Below are positions 10,020 through 18,340 of a stretch of 64,000 nucleotides of DNA, in pieces; the first letter of the stretch is position 1, and the number at the start of each line of letters is the position of its first letter. The position numbers and the translations under genes were made by a program. The notes under the pieces are model-generated. The model saw only the letters and a program-made list of their open reading frames with translations. It had not been told where the DNA came from and ran no database searches. The DNA lies in NCBI RefSeq assembly GCF_002933775.1, contig NZ_BEWV01000177.1, positions 17,543 to 81,542 on the forward strand. Reading direction: 5' to 3'. The stretch comes from Prevotella sp. MGM1. GTDB taxonomy: Bacteria; Bacteroidota; Bacteroidia; Bacteroidales; Bacteroidaceae.

Positions 10020-10478
10020 TTATTTCCTGCCTGCTTGTCTTCTTGCTTCTATGTCTTTCTGATATTTGGCATACTGCTCAGAAGTCATTATGGTCTTCAA
10101 TTCTTCATCATATTTCCTCATGTTCTCACGCATTTCTTTCATATCAGGTCTTATGCGTACATTGTTCCCGGTAGCGGGAGCTGTTCTCGTACGCATAGAG
10201 GTGTCACGTCTTACGGCTCTCTCCTTTCCTGCATTTGTATTTCTTCCCGCACGATTTCCCATTCCGCGCCACATTTGTCCTTGATACTTCGTGTTAAGCT
10301 CAAGCAACTTTTGTGCCTGCTCCGCATTCAAATCATATTTCTTAACTGTGGCCTCCGTGCGTCTCTTCACGATTTCCGTTCGGTCCATTCCATTACGCCC
10401 GCGTCTGTCTTCGTTCTGAGCCATTGCTGTGGCACTGATTATCATCATTGCGGCCAATGCCAGTATAGTCTTTTTCAT
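10020..10478 (-). CDS. DUF4890-like small periplasmic protein
   Basis: A 152-residue exported protein. The signal peptide is clear (MKKTILALAAMMIISATAMAQ, cleavage after AMA-Q). The mature part is highly basic and helical: an N-terminal R-rich stretch, the segment TEATVKKYDLNAEQAQKLLELN typical of DUF4890, an Arg/Thr-rich middle, and a C-terminal helix with EELKTIMTSEQYAKYQKDIEARR. The helix pattern (LN.EQ..KL / TSEQ..KY) recalls Spy/CpxP-like periplasmic chaperones or sensors; that relationship is inference. It stands alone on the minus strand, divergent from the DUF4230 genes. Confidence 0.82.
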   Translation of the reverse strand: MKKTILALAAMMIISATAMAQNEDRRGRNGMDRTEIVKRRTEATVKKYDLNAEQAQKLLELNTKYQGQMWRGMGNRAGRNTNAGKERAVRRDTSMRTRTAPATGNNVRIRPDMKEMRENMRKYDEELKTIMTSEQYAKYQKDIEARRQAGRK

Positions 10479-10570
10479 AATCGCTTCTTGTTTATAGCTG
10501 TTATTAATACGTTTATTCTGTCGCGACTGGTTATATGACGCCGTAATGTTTTAAAAGTTTAAATGATTGA

Positions 10571-10578
10571 CAAAAATA
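10571..10578 (-). promoter_or_regulatory. Possible -7 element for the DUF4890 gene
   Basis: On the minus strand the bases read TATTTTTG, matching TAnnTTTG, about 93 bases upstream of the ATG. No good -33 element was found at standard spacing. Confidence 0.35.
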
Positions 10579-10611
10579 ATTTCATTTTTATGCGAAACGG
10601 ATGTTTTTTCT

Positions 10612-10619
10612 TACTTTTG
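10612..10619 (+). promoter_or_regulatory. -7 element for the DUF4230 gene pair
   Basis: TACTTTTG followed by C matches the Bacteroidota -7 consensus and lies 45 bases before the ATG of the first DUF4230 gene. Confidence 0.6.
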
Positions 10620-10663
10620 CAACAATAATAATCACTCCAAAACTATAATTACGAAACTACGAT

Positions 10664-11344
10664 ATGAAACTGATATACTTGCTTTTGACAATTATGATAA
10701 TATCAGGGTGTTCATGCTCGGCAGACAAAGAGAATGCGCCTGAACATAATTCGGAAAACACAGACAGCCTGCCTATGCTTGTTATGCAGATACGAAAACA
10801 CTCACGACTATATACTGCCGAGTATAGAATAAAAAAAATAGTGACCCACGACGACGTAAAACGCCTAAAAGGAACATTTCTCGGCAAACAATTCGATATG
10901 AAAATGCCAATCGGAGACCGCAAGATAGCTATCCCGATGAGTGCCAAACTGAAAGCATATATCGACTTTTCCACATTCTCAGAAAAGAATATCGAACGGG
11001 ATGGAAATAAGATTACCATTATTCTCCCCGATCCAAAAGTGACCCTTACAAGCAGTAAGATAGACAGAAAGAACATCAAAGAGTTCGTATCAATCACCCG
11101 TTCGCATTTCACTGACAAGGATATGACCGACTATGAAAATCAGGGACGTGAAGCTATCATATCGTCAATCACCCGTACCGGGATAATAGAGACCGCACAA
11201 GAAAATGCCGCCCAGATTATAATACCAATGATAGAACAGATGGGTTACGAGGGAAAAGACATCACAGTGACATTCCGTAAGCAATTCGATGAGAGCGACT
11301 TAAAAACACTTATCGATGCGACAACAGTGGAAAAGATACCATGA
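10664..11344 (+). CDS. DUF4230 lipoprotein
   Basis: A 226-residue protein with a lipoprotein signal (MKLIYLLLTIMIISGCSC, lipid attachment at Cys16 or Cys18), followed by a Ser/Asn/Glu-rich linker and a DUF4230 domain spanning about residues 40-220. Features of the domain include the strand-rich LYTAEYRIKKIVTHDD opening, GDRKIAIPMSAKLKAYIDFS and the C-terminal helix with ARENA-like QENAAQIIIPMIEQMGYEG. The function of DUF4230 is unknown; it often occurs as a membrane-anchored envelope protein. A second, divergent DUF4230 protein follows after 17 bases, so this is probably a two-gene operon that arose by duplication. Confidence 0.85.
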   Translation: MKLIYLLLTIMIISGCSCSADKENAPEHNSENTDSLPMLVMQIRKHSRLYTAEYRIKKIVTHDDVKRLKGTFLGKQFDMKMPIGDRKIAIPMSAKLKAYIDFSTFSEKNIERDGNKITIILPDPKVTLTSSKIDRKNIKEFVSITRSHFTDKDMTDYENQGREAIISSITRTGIIETAQENAAQIIIPMIEQMGYEGKDITVTFRKQFDESDLKTLIDATTVEKIP

Positions 11345-11361
11345 CATGACAACACTATAGC

Positions 11362-11979
11362 ATGAAAGAAATGAAAAAGAAGATCGCAAGCATAGCGAAT
11401 ATAAAGTTTATAGTTGTTGCACTGACACTGATTGCATTATCGGTGGTGGTGTACAAGCTACTGAACATTGCCGAAGAGACATCTATCACGGTGGAAAACG
11501 ACAAGAGGATAGACATCACTCCCGAACATATAGAGTCGATAAAAGCCATCGGTGAATGGGAGTTTCTTTCCGTGTCAGACGAGGAAATGATTGATACGGT
11601 GCGTCGAGGGATGTTCTCCGACGACCACCTTGTGCGCATTTATTACGGGACAATGCGGCTTGGAATTAACATGCACCACGTAAAATCAGAATGGATAAAA
11701 GTATCCGGTGATTCCATAACCATGATTTTACCTGCGATATCACTACTTGATAGAGATTTCATAGACGAGGCCCGCACACGTTCTTTCTTTGAAAGCGGCC
11801 GATGGACCAATGCTGACCGTGAAGCAATGTACAAACGGGCACATACCAGGATGCTAAGACAAGGAATGACAAAAGCCAACATAAACAGTGCACGCAACAA
11901 CGCAGATACACAAATACGAAACATGCTGAAGTCCATGGGATTTAAACATATAATAATAAGGTTTGACGAAAGACCTTGA
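11362..11979 (+). CDS. Second DUF4230 protein, membrane-anchored
   Basis: A 205-residue protein with a single N-terminal transmembrane helix (about residues 13-33, IVVALTLIALSVVVYKLL) and a periplasmic domain that mirrors the preceding protein: IDITPEHIESIKAIGEWEFLSV, VRIYYGTMRLGINM, ITMILPAISLLD and a closing helix with RNMLKSMGFKHIIIRF. An ATG at 11371 is an alternative start. Compared with its neighbour it lacks a lipobox, so one copy is lipid-anchored and the other helix-anchored. It ends 20 bases before the convergent trmO gene. Confidence 0.8.
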   Translation: MKEMKKKIASIANIKFIVVALTLIALSVVVYKLLNIAEETSITVENDKRIDITPEHIESIKAIGEWEFLSVSDEEMIDTVRRGMFSDDHLVRIYYGTMRLGINMHHVKSEWIKVSGDSITMILPAISLLDRDFIDEARTRSFFESGRWTNADREAMYKRAHTRMLRQGMTKANINSARNNADTQIRNMLKSMGFKHIIIRFDERP

Positions 11980-11999
11980 CTTCATTGCAACGTGGTTCA

Positions 12000-12677
12000 C
12001 TACACACGGTCTACGACATCTATAACCCTCATCACTTCACCATCGACTGTAAACCTCACGTCACGACCGGCAAACGGCATACCATATACACGCAGCGGAT
12101 CTGAGTGATAATGGGGCCGAGGGTCGAGGGCAAGCGCCTGTTTGAGTGCGGCCAACTCATCATCATCAAACAGTATCTCATGCTCTTCTTTCATCTCCAC
12201 CGCAAGCATTTTCCATTGCTCCGTGTCTGTAAACCCGCTTCTCACTCCCGAGTGACAGTCGGCCTGCACCACATAAGGCTTAATGTCATATACAGGCGTT
12301 CCATCCATCAGGTCTGCTCCGGACACTTCTATTGCCAGTCTGCCACCCTGCATCCCTATTCTCTCTATCCGCACGGCTGATAGTCCCAGGTTATTGGGTC
12401 TGAATGGAGAACGGGTCGCAAAAACTCCCATCTGCTTGTTTCCTCCAAGCCGTGGAGGGCGTACCGTAGCATGCTTGCGCGCTGACAAGTTCTCGGAAAA
12501 CCCCCAAATAATCCACAGATAGTCGAAACCATCGAGTCCCCGAACAGAATCCGGATCTGAATAATCGCATGTAAAAACAATCTTTCCCCGCAGCTTGGGC
12601 ACCAGTCCGCTTTGTCTGGGTAGTCCAAACTTAGAGGTAAACGGCGAACTGAAATATGCTATCGGTTTTATTTCCAT
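12000..12677 (-). CDS. trmO: tRNA (N6-threonylcarbamoyladenosine37-N6)-methyltransferase
   Basis: TrmO (TsaA/UPF0066) transfers a methyl group from SAM to t6A37 in threonine tRNAs. The 225 residues comprise the TsaA beta-barrel domain at the N-terminus (MEIKPIAYFSSPFTSKFGLPRQSG, then RPPRLGGNKQMGVFATRSPFRPNNLGLSAVRI and GTPVYDIKPYV) and the C-terminal extension with DPRPHYHSDPLRVYGMPFAG typical of the E. coli type. The start ATG directly precedes EIKPIAYF. It is downstream of aroB on the same strand (67-base gap) and may share its transcript. Confidence 0.95.
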   Translation of the reverse strand: MEIKPIAYFSSPFTSKFGLPRQSGLVPKLRGKIVFTCDYSDPDSVRGLDGFDYLWIIWGFSENLSARKHATVRPPRLGGNKQMGVFATRSPFRPNNLGLSAVRIERIGMQGGRLAIEVSGADLMDGTPVYDIKPYVVQADCHSGVRSGFTDTEQWKMLAVEMKEEHEILFDDDELAALKQALALDPRPHYHSDPLRVYGMPFAGRDVRFTVDGEVMRVIDVVDRV

Positions 12678-12743
12678 TGTTTACGTAATCTTTTAAGAGT
12701 CAAGAGTGTTTTTTGTTTTATGAGTCAGACTTAAACAACCTCC

Positions 12744-13802
12744 TCAAATACATCCCTCCCTGTAAAAGTCGAGAGCCTCGTATATTTCTTCTTTCGTTGC
12801 CGTTTGGTCTATCCTTATGTCGCCTATACCGCCCAGCAGCGTGAAGTTTATTGTGCCGGCAACGTTCTTTTTGTCGTGGGTCATCAGCTCAAACAGTTCC
12901 GGATAGTCATCGCATGTGATAGGCATGCGGCCGTAATTCTCCGCGATGAAAGCCACTGTCTGGCGCATCCTGTTGGTCGGGAAACCAGTTTTAAGAGCAC
13001 TCAAATACAACTCGCATATCATACCGGCCGCCACTGCGTAACCATGCAGAATCGGTGTGCCGCACCGCATGGCAATAGACTCGAAGGCGTGTCCCGCCGT
13101 GTGGCCGAAGTTCAATGCCTTGCGCAGTCCCCGTTCCGTTGGGTCTTGCTCCACGATGCGCTCTTTCACTTTCACTGAGTCGGCCACCATTGTGCGCAGC
13201 CGGTCGAGATCGGGAGTGTCAAGGTCGAACGACATCAGCTCAGCCCACATCCGCTCATCGCTTATCAGTCCGTGTTTCAGCATCTCGGCATAGCCCGACA
13301 GTATGTTCTCCGAGTCCATTGTTTTAAGAAACCCGGTGTCGAGAATGACGCTTCGGGCATTGTTGAACACGCCTATCTCGTTTTTAAGGCCGTTGAAGTT
13401 TATTCCCGTTTTCCCACCGACAGAGGCATCCACCATTGAGAGCAGCGTCGTAGGGATGTTTATGTAGCTTATGCCCCGCTTGAATGTAGATGCGGCAAAG
13501 CCGCCGAGATCGGTCACCATGCCGCCCCCGAGATTTATCATCAGCGAGTGGCGGGTGGCCCCCAAGCGTCCGAGTTCCGTCCATATGTGCGCCACGGTGT
13601 CAAGCGTCTTGTTTACATCGGTGGCTCCTACGACTATCTTTTGTGCCTCGCGCATGCAGTCCTGTCCAGCGATGAGCGGCAGGCAGAGCCGTTCGGTGGT
13701 CTCGTCCGCAAGCACAAAGAGGCGGTCGTGCGGGCAAATTCCTACTGCGGCGGCCAGCGACCGCCCTATATTATCCGATATTATAATCTCCTGTTTAGTC
13801 AT
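12744..13802 (-). CDS. aroB: 3-Dehydroquinate synthase
   Basis: AroB converts DAHP to 3-dehydroquinate, the second shikimate-pathway step, using NAD and a divalent metal. The ATG at 13802 (MTKQEIIISDNIG) gives 352 residues, typical for Bacteroidota; an upstream in-frame ATG at 13823 would add seven residues. The NAD-binding GGGMVTDLGGFAASTFKRGI block, PTTLLSMVDASVGGKTGINF, and the metal-binding residues in KALNFGHTAGHAFE and HGYAVAAGM are intact. A -7 promoter element (TATCTTTG) lies about 75 bases upstream. trmO follows on the same strand. Confidence 0.96.
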   Translation of the reverse strand: MTKQEIIISDNIGRSLAAAVGICPHDRLFVLADETTERLCLPLIAGQDCMREAQKIVVGATDVNKTLDTVAHIWTELGRLGATRHSLMINLGGGMVTDLGGFAASTFKRGISYINIPTTLLSMVDASVGGKTGINFNGLKNEIGVFNNARSVILDTGFLKTMDSENILSGYAEMLKHGLISDERMWAELMSFDLDTPDLDRLRTMVADSVKVKERIVEQDPTERGLRKALNFGHTAGHAFESIAMRCGTPILHGYAVAAGMICELYLSALKTGFPTNRMRQTVAFIAENYGRMPITCDDYPELFELMTHDKKNVAGTINFTLLGGIGDIRIDQTATKEEIYEALDFYREGCI

Positions 13803-13876
13803 AATCTTTCTAAAAAACAGCATTGGTCGAACGCAATGATACTCGTTTCAATTGCTCAGACGCAGCCTATCACCTG

Positions 13877-13884
13877 CAAAGATA
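13877..13884 (-). promoter_or_regulatory. -7 element for aroB
   Basis: On the minus strand the bases read TATCTTTG, a perfect TAnnTTTG match, about 75 bases upstream of the aroB ATG. It gives a leader of roughly 70 bases. A TTTG lies upstream, but at only 14 bases spacing. Confidence 0.6.
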
Positions 13885-13905
13885 GCAATTTTATGTCACA
13901 AAAAT

Positions 13906-13968
13906 AACAAAAAGGCCAGCCAAGGAATTTAGAAACGAACAAATTGTCACATTCCTTCATCGGCCTTT
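13906..13968 (-). terminator. Terminator of the C10 protease-lipoprotein operon
   Basis: On the minus strand a two-tier hairpin forms: AAAGGCC pairs with GGCCTTT and, inside it, AAGGAAT with ATTCCTT. It is followed by TTTTGTTATTTTTG. It lies 16 bases after the stop codon of the lipoprotein gene. Confidence 0.7.
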
Positions 13969-13983
13969 CCACTGATAATCATG

Positions 13984-14820
13984 TCACTCGGCGGCCTGTT
14001 CTCCATTAAAATAACTACAACTGTTATCGCACCGCAAAACTATCATGAACCTTCGACGACGGCCTGTCTTGTTCGGCGGTACGGAAATATCAATGTCTTT
14101 CCCCACGCTCTTTATCGTCACATATCTCACCGTTGTGTCGCATCTCTGCGTCCGCAGACGCTTTTCCTTGTCACTATCGGAGAATATACATTCTTCCGAT
14201 TCCAATCCGTAATCGCTCCGGTAAAAAACTATTTTCTCTATCCACCATGTCGTTCCACGGGTCGTCGCCTCCGTCTTGGCCCCGTTCACAGGTGCGTTTA
14301 ACCAATGAGGCCAAATACTAATAAGAGAAAATACGTTGGGATTTTTGCCCAGAAGCATAGCCGACTGTATAATCTTTATACTGTCGGTATAGTCTCCTTT
14401 GCTCAGATATATTATAGCCTCACGGTCGTCTTGCATATCTGTCGTGGGAGCCATGAAAGTCAGCTCGTTCCCTTTCACCTCGGTTGTGAGCCATAAGTGC
14501 CGATTCTCAAAAGATCCGTTTTTTGCCATCTTCCGCTTATCGGCCTTAGAAATACTATGCACAAATCTCACAATTTTAGGGCGCGGCAGATAATACCGCT
14601 CTTCATACACTGCGATACTGTCTATCTGCCACCCGCCGTATCGGGTGGTGACAACGGTCGTATCACTATTATCTCTCAGATGCCGCACATGCCTTGACAG
14701 GCCGATAATATCATCTATATAATTAAGAACAATAGCATTGGCATTCTTACTTCCATCCACTTTATCATATCTACGCAAACCGCAAGAAACGATTAATGTG
14801 GCAACGGCAATAATTATCAT
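13984..14820 (-). CDS. Lipoprotein coupled to the C10 protease, unknown function
   Basis: A 278-residue predicted lipoprotein with no family I can name. I chose the ATG at 14820, which overlaps the protease stop codon as ATGA and gives a textbook lipoprotein signal (MIIIAVATLIVSC, lipid at Cys13). Upstream ATGs at 14847 and 14859 would give a longer charged N-terminus. The mature protein is strand-rich with few helices. The C-terminus (RRRFMIVLRCDN) loosely recalls the last strands of a BACON/Ig-like domain. Tight coupling to a C10 protease suggests an immunity/inhibitor or substrate-binding partner, as C10 proteases in streptococci and Bacteroides are often paired with inhibitor genes; this is inference. 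Confidence 0.7.
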   Translation of the reverse strand: MIIIAVATLIVSCGLRRYDKVDGSKNANAIVLNYIDDIIGLSRHVRHLRDNSDTTVVTTRYGGWQIDSIAVYEERYYLPRPKIVRFVHSISKADKRKMAKNGSFENRHLWLTTEVKGNELTFMAPTTDMQDDREAIIYLSKGDYTDSIKIIQSAMLLGKNPNVFSLISIWPHWLNAPVNGAKTEATTRGTTWWIEKIVFYRSDYGLESEECIFSDSDKEKRLRTQRCDTTVRYVTIKSVGKDIDISVPPNKTGRRRRFMIVLRCDNSCSYFNGEQAAE

Positions 14821-16061
14821 TGTCCGGGTCCTGTAAATCCTCCCCATAAGTCTTCGCATATAAGGCTCTCTAAAATACTTTTTTTACCAACAGAAAAATA
14901 AGTCAATTGATATGTATAAAACAAACATCCTTCCGGATCAAAATATATAAGAGGGGAATAATAACCATTCGATTTTCCACCCCATCCCCAGTTACAATGA
15001 AGGAAAATATACTGTACCCCTGATTTGGGACGGTTTTCTTTCCAACAAAAAGAACAACCATCTATAATCCAAGCATGTTTAATTTCACCACCATTGACAA
15101 TTCCCGTGCCACCGATACATATAATATCGTCATTCAATAAATAATTCACAACAATAGAATCTACAAAATCTATCTTTCTTTGATTTCGTACATTATAATT
15201 TAAACTATCAAGCAAAGACATTGCTTTTTCTAATGTAGTACCACTTCCGTGTATTGGGTGATATATCATTTTCGTACTCATACCTATTTGATATAACAAA
15301 TATGCTATTTTATCCATCGCCATATCATAATCCATTGTTAAAGACGACTCACCCGGCAACCTGTTTTCTGATAAAACTTCTCTTATCTCCTTAAAATCAT
15401 AAGTTCTATCACCATATACTACTTCATCTTTGCAATGTAACATTGCCTGTGCCGTAGCAATAGCGACACATCCTACGGGACAATTTGGATTATATTTTAC
15501 TACATATTTATTATACGGTGATAGTTGATGCCATGAAGAATCAACAACTTCTCTATGTATAACACATCTTAATAGATAATCATCCGGCACTTCTATAACA
15601 GAATCTTTATTCTCTGCACTCTTCAAATAACCGTCCAATCGTGATATAAAATTAGCATAAACAGGATCTTCCATACTTTCTTTATAACTGAAAGTACCGG
15701 TTTCCGAATAAGCAAGAACAGGGAAAACACGATTATCAGAAGATACGACAATGAAGCCTTCTCCATCTCCTCTGTTCAAAATATAAGCAAGAGTATCATA
15801 CACAAAATCCACGCCTCTTGTTAAATTAGGTTCAGAACTCTTCACATAATCCATCACAAAATCAGAAGAACCCCTTGTCGAGGACTTAAAGAATTTATTT
15901 GCAATACTCAATGCTTTCACTTCATCTATTTTAAACTTGCCATCCGTGTTTGGGGCATGATTATTCGGGACATTACAATTTTCAACAGTAGTGTCAATAT
16001 CGTTCGTACATGAACAAATGAACAACGATAACAAAACATAAATTAAAGATTTCCTTTTCAT
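14817..16061 (-). CDS. C10 family cysteine protease (streptopain-like) lipoprotein
   Basis: A papain-fold secreted protease related to streptococcal SpeB, Porphyromonas PrtT and Prevotella interpain A. The ATG at 16061 gives 414 residues and a lipoprotein signal (MKRKSLIYVLLSLFICSC); an in-frame ATG at 16094 would place 11 extra residues ahead of it. A Spi/inhibitory propeptide region covers about residues 40-150, including FKIDEVKALSIANKFF and GFIVVSSDNRVFPVLAYS. The catalytic Cys198 lies in VGCVAIATAQAM, the catalytic His in KHAWIIDG near residue 320, and the Trp motif in CNWGWGG. The gene is more AT-rich than its core neighbours. Its stop overlaps the start of the following lipoprotein gene. 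Confidence 0.92.
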   Translation of the reverse strand: MKRKSLIYVLLSLFICSCTNDIDTTVENCNVPNNHAPNTDGKFKIDEVKALSIANKFFKSSTRGSSDFVMDYVKSSEPNLTRGVDFVYDTLAYILNRGDGEGFIVVSSDNRVFPVLAYSETGTFSYKESMEDPVYANFISRLDGYLKSAENKDSVIEVPDDYLLRCVIHREVVDSSWHQLSPYNKYVVKYNPNCPVGCVAIATAQAMLHCKDEVVYGDRTYDFKEIREVLSENRLPGESSLTMDYDMAMDKIAYLLYQIGMSTKMIYHPIHGSGTTLEKAMSLLDSLNYNVRNQRKIDFVDSIVVNYLLNDDIICIGGTGIVNGGEIKHAWIIDGCSFCWKENRPKSGVQYIFLHCNWGWGGKSNGYYSPLIYFDPEGCLFYTYQLTYFSVGKKSILESLICEDLWGGFTGPGQ

Positions 16062-16091
16062 ATTTAAAAATTTTACGGTTAATAGTCGTTG

Positions 16092-16099
16092 CAAATATA
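16092..16099 (-). promoter_or_regulatory. -7 element for the C10 protease operon
   Basis: On the minus strand the bases read TATATTTG followed by C, matching TAnnTTTG, about 31 bases upstream of the chosen ATG. This supports the 16061 start, since the 16094 start would overlap the promoter. Confidence 0.55.
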
Positions 16100-16412
16100 A
16101 ACAATATTTTACGATTTACTTAATGTTTGGCAATTTATTTGCGAAAATAATATCAATCGATAACACCGGCACATAAAACCACGTCAAAATAATTTACGAT
16201 ATGCGGCAAAACATCATGAATTATCATTACAACGACACAGCCATAAACAGGAAAACACGCAGCGCAAACCGTTTTGTCGTGATTTTACCCGATTTTGATA
16301 CAGTTTTCGCAAATCACTGATTATAAATATATTACACTTTCTTTACGGTGATTTTCCGAACTATCTGACCGTCAGTCACATACAAACGGCCACATACTCC
16401 ACCGGCTGTTTT

Positions 16413-16545
16413 TTGCATTTAGACACCCGTTGACCCGCATTGGGTATCCCGTTAGGCAGCACCCGGCAATCCGTCGGAAGACACCGGGCAACCAAATGCG
16501 GCGCAAAATGAAGCAAAACAGCTTGCAACGAGTATCCAAATGCGA
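16413..16545. repeat. Intergenic repeat island A (GCRTTTRGATACYCGTTG family)
   Basis: Several copies of a short unit lie here in both orientations: GCATTTAGACACCCGTTG at 16415-16432, GCATTGGGTATCCCGTT at 16437-16453, and reverse-strand copies ending in CCAAATGCG at 16481-16500 and CAACGAGTATCCAAATGCG at 16526-16544. The same unit recurs near 38.4 and 56.1 kb. The island lies in the gene-poor stretch 16062-17127, where I otherwise see only a possible 49-residue ORF at 16772-16921. The short ORFs overlapping the island look like chance. Confidence 0.6.
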
Positions 16546-16771
16546 CACAACAGCCAAAAGCACGGAAAAAGACAGGCATGAAAACAGAGCGAAATCATCA
16601 CCGGAACACCTCAAAACGACTTTTCCGACGCATTTCAAAGGCACTGTTTTTTCGGAATATTCATTATAGTGCGGAAATAAAAAATATGACTTATTCTTAA
16701 TCATTACATGGTATTGGAACGATTATAAATATCAGATTATCAATATTCCACAAAACAAATCACCCCACAAA

Positions 16772-16921
16772 CTAATCTTCAAACAACTTATAAATATCTA
16801 CCTGCGACAATTCTGCATTCTCTTTAAAAATCATTTCCAGCATTTTAAGCCAGCAACCATAATAATATCTCGGAGCACTACCTATATTAACAAATAGCAT
16901 ATATATTCGAAAAGACGGCAT
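16772..16921 (-). CDS. Possible small protein or gene remnant
   Basis: An ORF of 49 residues begins MPSFRIYMLFVNIGS and ends ELSQVDIYKLFED. It is not recognisable, but its composition (WLKMLEMIFKENAELS) looks protein-like and unlike random AT-rich translation. A stop codon lies four codons upstream of the ATG, so it is either a small protein or the C-terminal remnant of a degraded gene. No promoter element was seen. Confidence 0.3.
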   Translation of the reverse strand: MPSFRIYMLFVNIGSAPRYYYGCWLKMLEMIFKENAELSQVDIYKLFED

Positions 16922-17127
16922 CCACCTTTATAATCTCGTATGGTTAGAGCTGAATACTTAATGAGATACAACAATAGTATAAATAGAATTAAAAACAGGA
17001 ATGATATTATAAAGTTTGCAAATACAACATTGAACATATTAGAATATTTTGTATGTTTACAGTTAAGAATATTTATATAAACAACAATTCATAGTTGATT
17101 TCCAAACCACAATAAATAAAGAAGGAC

Positions 17128-17868
17128 ATGATTGCATCCACATTAGCTTTTCAAGAATTAGAGTCTAACTTTCTGCATTATATGCTTCAGTATGGAGGAA
17201 TTGCAAAGAAAACAAGCCATGATTATATCAGTAGAATGCGATTCCTTTCTCAGTATTATATATTGGATGAGAATATTACAGATGAATATGTAAACTTTAT
17301 AATGAATGAGGAAAGAAAGGTGTATACACAAAGAAGCCGATACAATACTGTTAAAGCCTTAGGCGATTTTCAAGCCGGACTAAGAAAATTCCTCGCATTT
17401 GTAAAATCAGGCTATAACAAAAGAATTAACGATAGCATCCTTTCCGAAATACACAAAATAGAAGATGACCATCAACTGACTTCAACAGAAAGAACTCAGA
17501 TAATACAATCTCGTATCGGACAAGGGGTATTTCGAAATAAACTTGTCCAATACTGGAATGGTTGTAGCGTAAGCGGATGTTCTTTTTTACCCGTACTGGT
17601 AGCTTCTCATATCCGGCCATGGTACGTCAGTGACAATGAACAGCGATTAGACATGTACAACGGACTGTTATTGCAACCTAATCTCGATAAACTTTTTGAC
17701 CAAGGCTATATAACATTCGATATACAAGGGAAAATACTTTGTAGCCATTTACTCGACTTAAATGACAGGAATTTATTAGGCATAGATAACAATATGCATC
17801 TGCTCAAAGTAGATGATATGCACATAAAATATCTCATGTATCACCAAGAGAATTGTTATATCGGTTAG
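17128..17868 (+). CDS. HNH endonuclease with N-terminal SAM-like domain
   Basis: A 246-residue protein with two parts. Residues 1-100 are helical (FLHYMLQYGGIAKKTSHDYISRM at the start) and resemble the core-binding SAM-like domain of tyrosine recombinases. Residues 125-225 form an HNH_2-type nuclease: NGCSVSGCSF, the catalytic VASHIRPW, and YNGLLLQPNLDKLFDQGYITF. No tyrosine-recombinase catalytic domain is present. Such orphan HNH proteins are usually considered restriction- or defence-related. The gene sits alone in an AT-rich region between a gene-poor kilobase and a convergent small ORF, consistent with horizontal acquisition. Function beyond nuclease activity is not supported. Confidence 0.8.
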   Translation: MIASTLAFQELESNFLHYMLQYGGIAKKTSHDYISRMRFLSQYYILDENITDEYVNFIMNEERKVYTQRSRYNTVKALGDFQAGLRKFLAFVKSGYNKRINDSILSEIHKIEDDHQLTSTERTQIIQSRIGQGVFRNKLVQYWNGCSVSGCSFLPVLVASHIRPWYVSDNEQRLDMYNGLLLQPNLDKLFDQGYITFDIQGKILCSHLLDLNDRNLLGIDNNMHLLKVDDMHIKYLMYHQENCYIG

Positions 17869-18118
17869 CACCGTATTCTCTTACGACACGCAAAGCACAT
17901 TTTATTTTGTCAAGAGTATTTTGATATTCCTCCAAAACATCTTCACTCATCAAACACTGTATCTCTTCCGAAATTAAATATTTTGCCTCATCAAGTGCGT
18001 AGTATATAATCATTAGCTTTTCTCTATCCATCGTTTTTGCGCGAAGATAAGCTTTTTTGTTATTATACAAAAGTAAATTACGTGATAAATATTTGGCAAT
18101 AGGCAAAATAATATCCAT
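17834..18118 (-). CDS. Small helical protein of unknown function
   Basis: A 94-residue ORF convergent with the HNH gene, overlapping its end by 35 bases. The sequence from about residue 30 (MDREKLMIIYYALDEAKYLIS onwards) is a regular amphipathic helix pattern with EEYQNTLDKIKCALRVV, which looks like real protein. An internal ATG at 18031 is an alternative start. I do not recognise a family. Its proximity to an orphan nuclease suggests a possible functional pair, but this is only positional. Confidence 0.45.
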   Translation of the reverse strand: MDIILPIAKYLSRNLLLYNNKKAYLRAKTMDREKLMIIYYALDEAKYLISEEIQCLMSEDVLEEYQNTLDKIKCALRVVREYGANRYNNSLGDT

Positions 18119-18340
18119 TTAACCAAATAATCATTAAAGTTTCAATACACTTAACCATATACTCTAAAAGTTCCAGATAAGCAATTGGTAAAAATTAAAA
18201 ATATAGCTTCCGACAATCGTTTCAAACATCCGGACACACCGTTTTTTTTAGATTTATCATTTTTCAGCCACCATTCATTAAACGTTTTAATCATTATCCC
18301 GTCATAAAAAACGTGAATGAATAAAAAAAGTAACTATATA

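Noticed and set aside
16372..16704. Minus-strand ORFs in the repeat island near 16.4 kb
   Set aside because: They are Cys/Arg-rich and follow the repeat units, so the open frames are produced by the repeats and not by protein selection.
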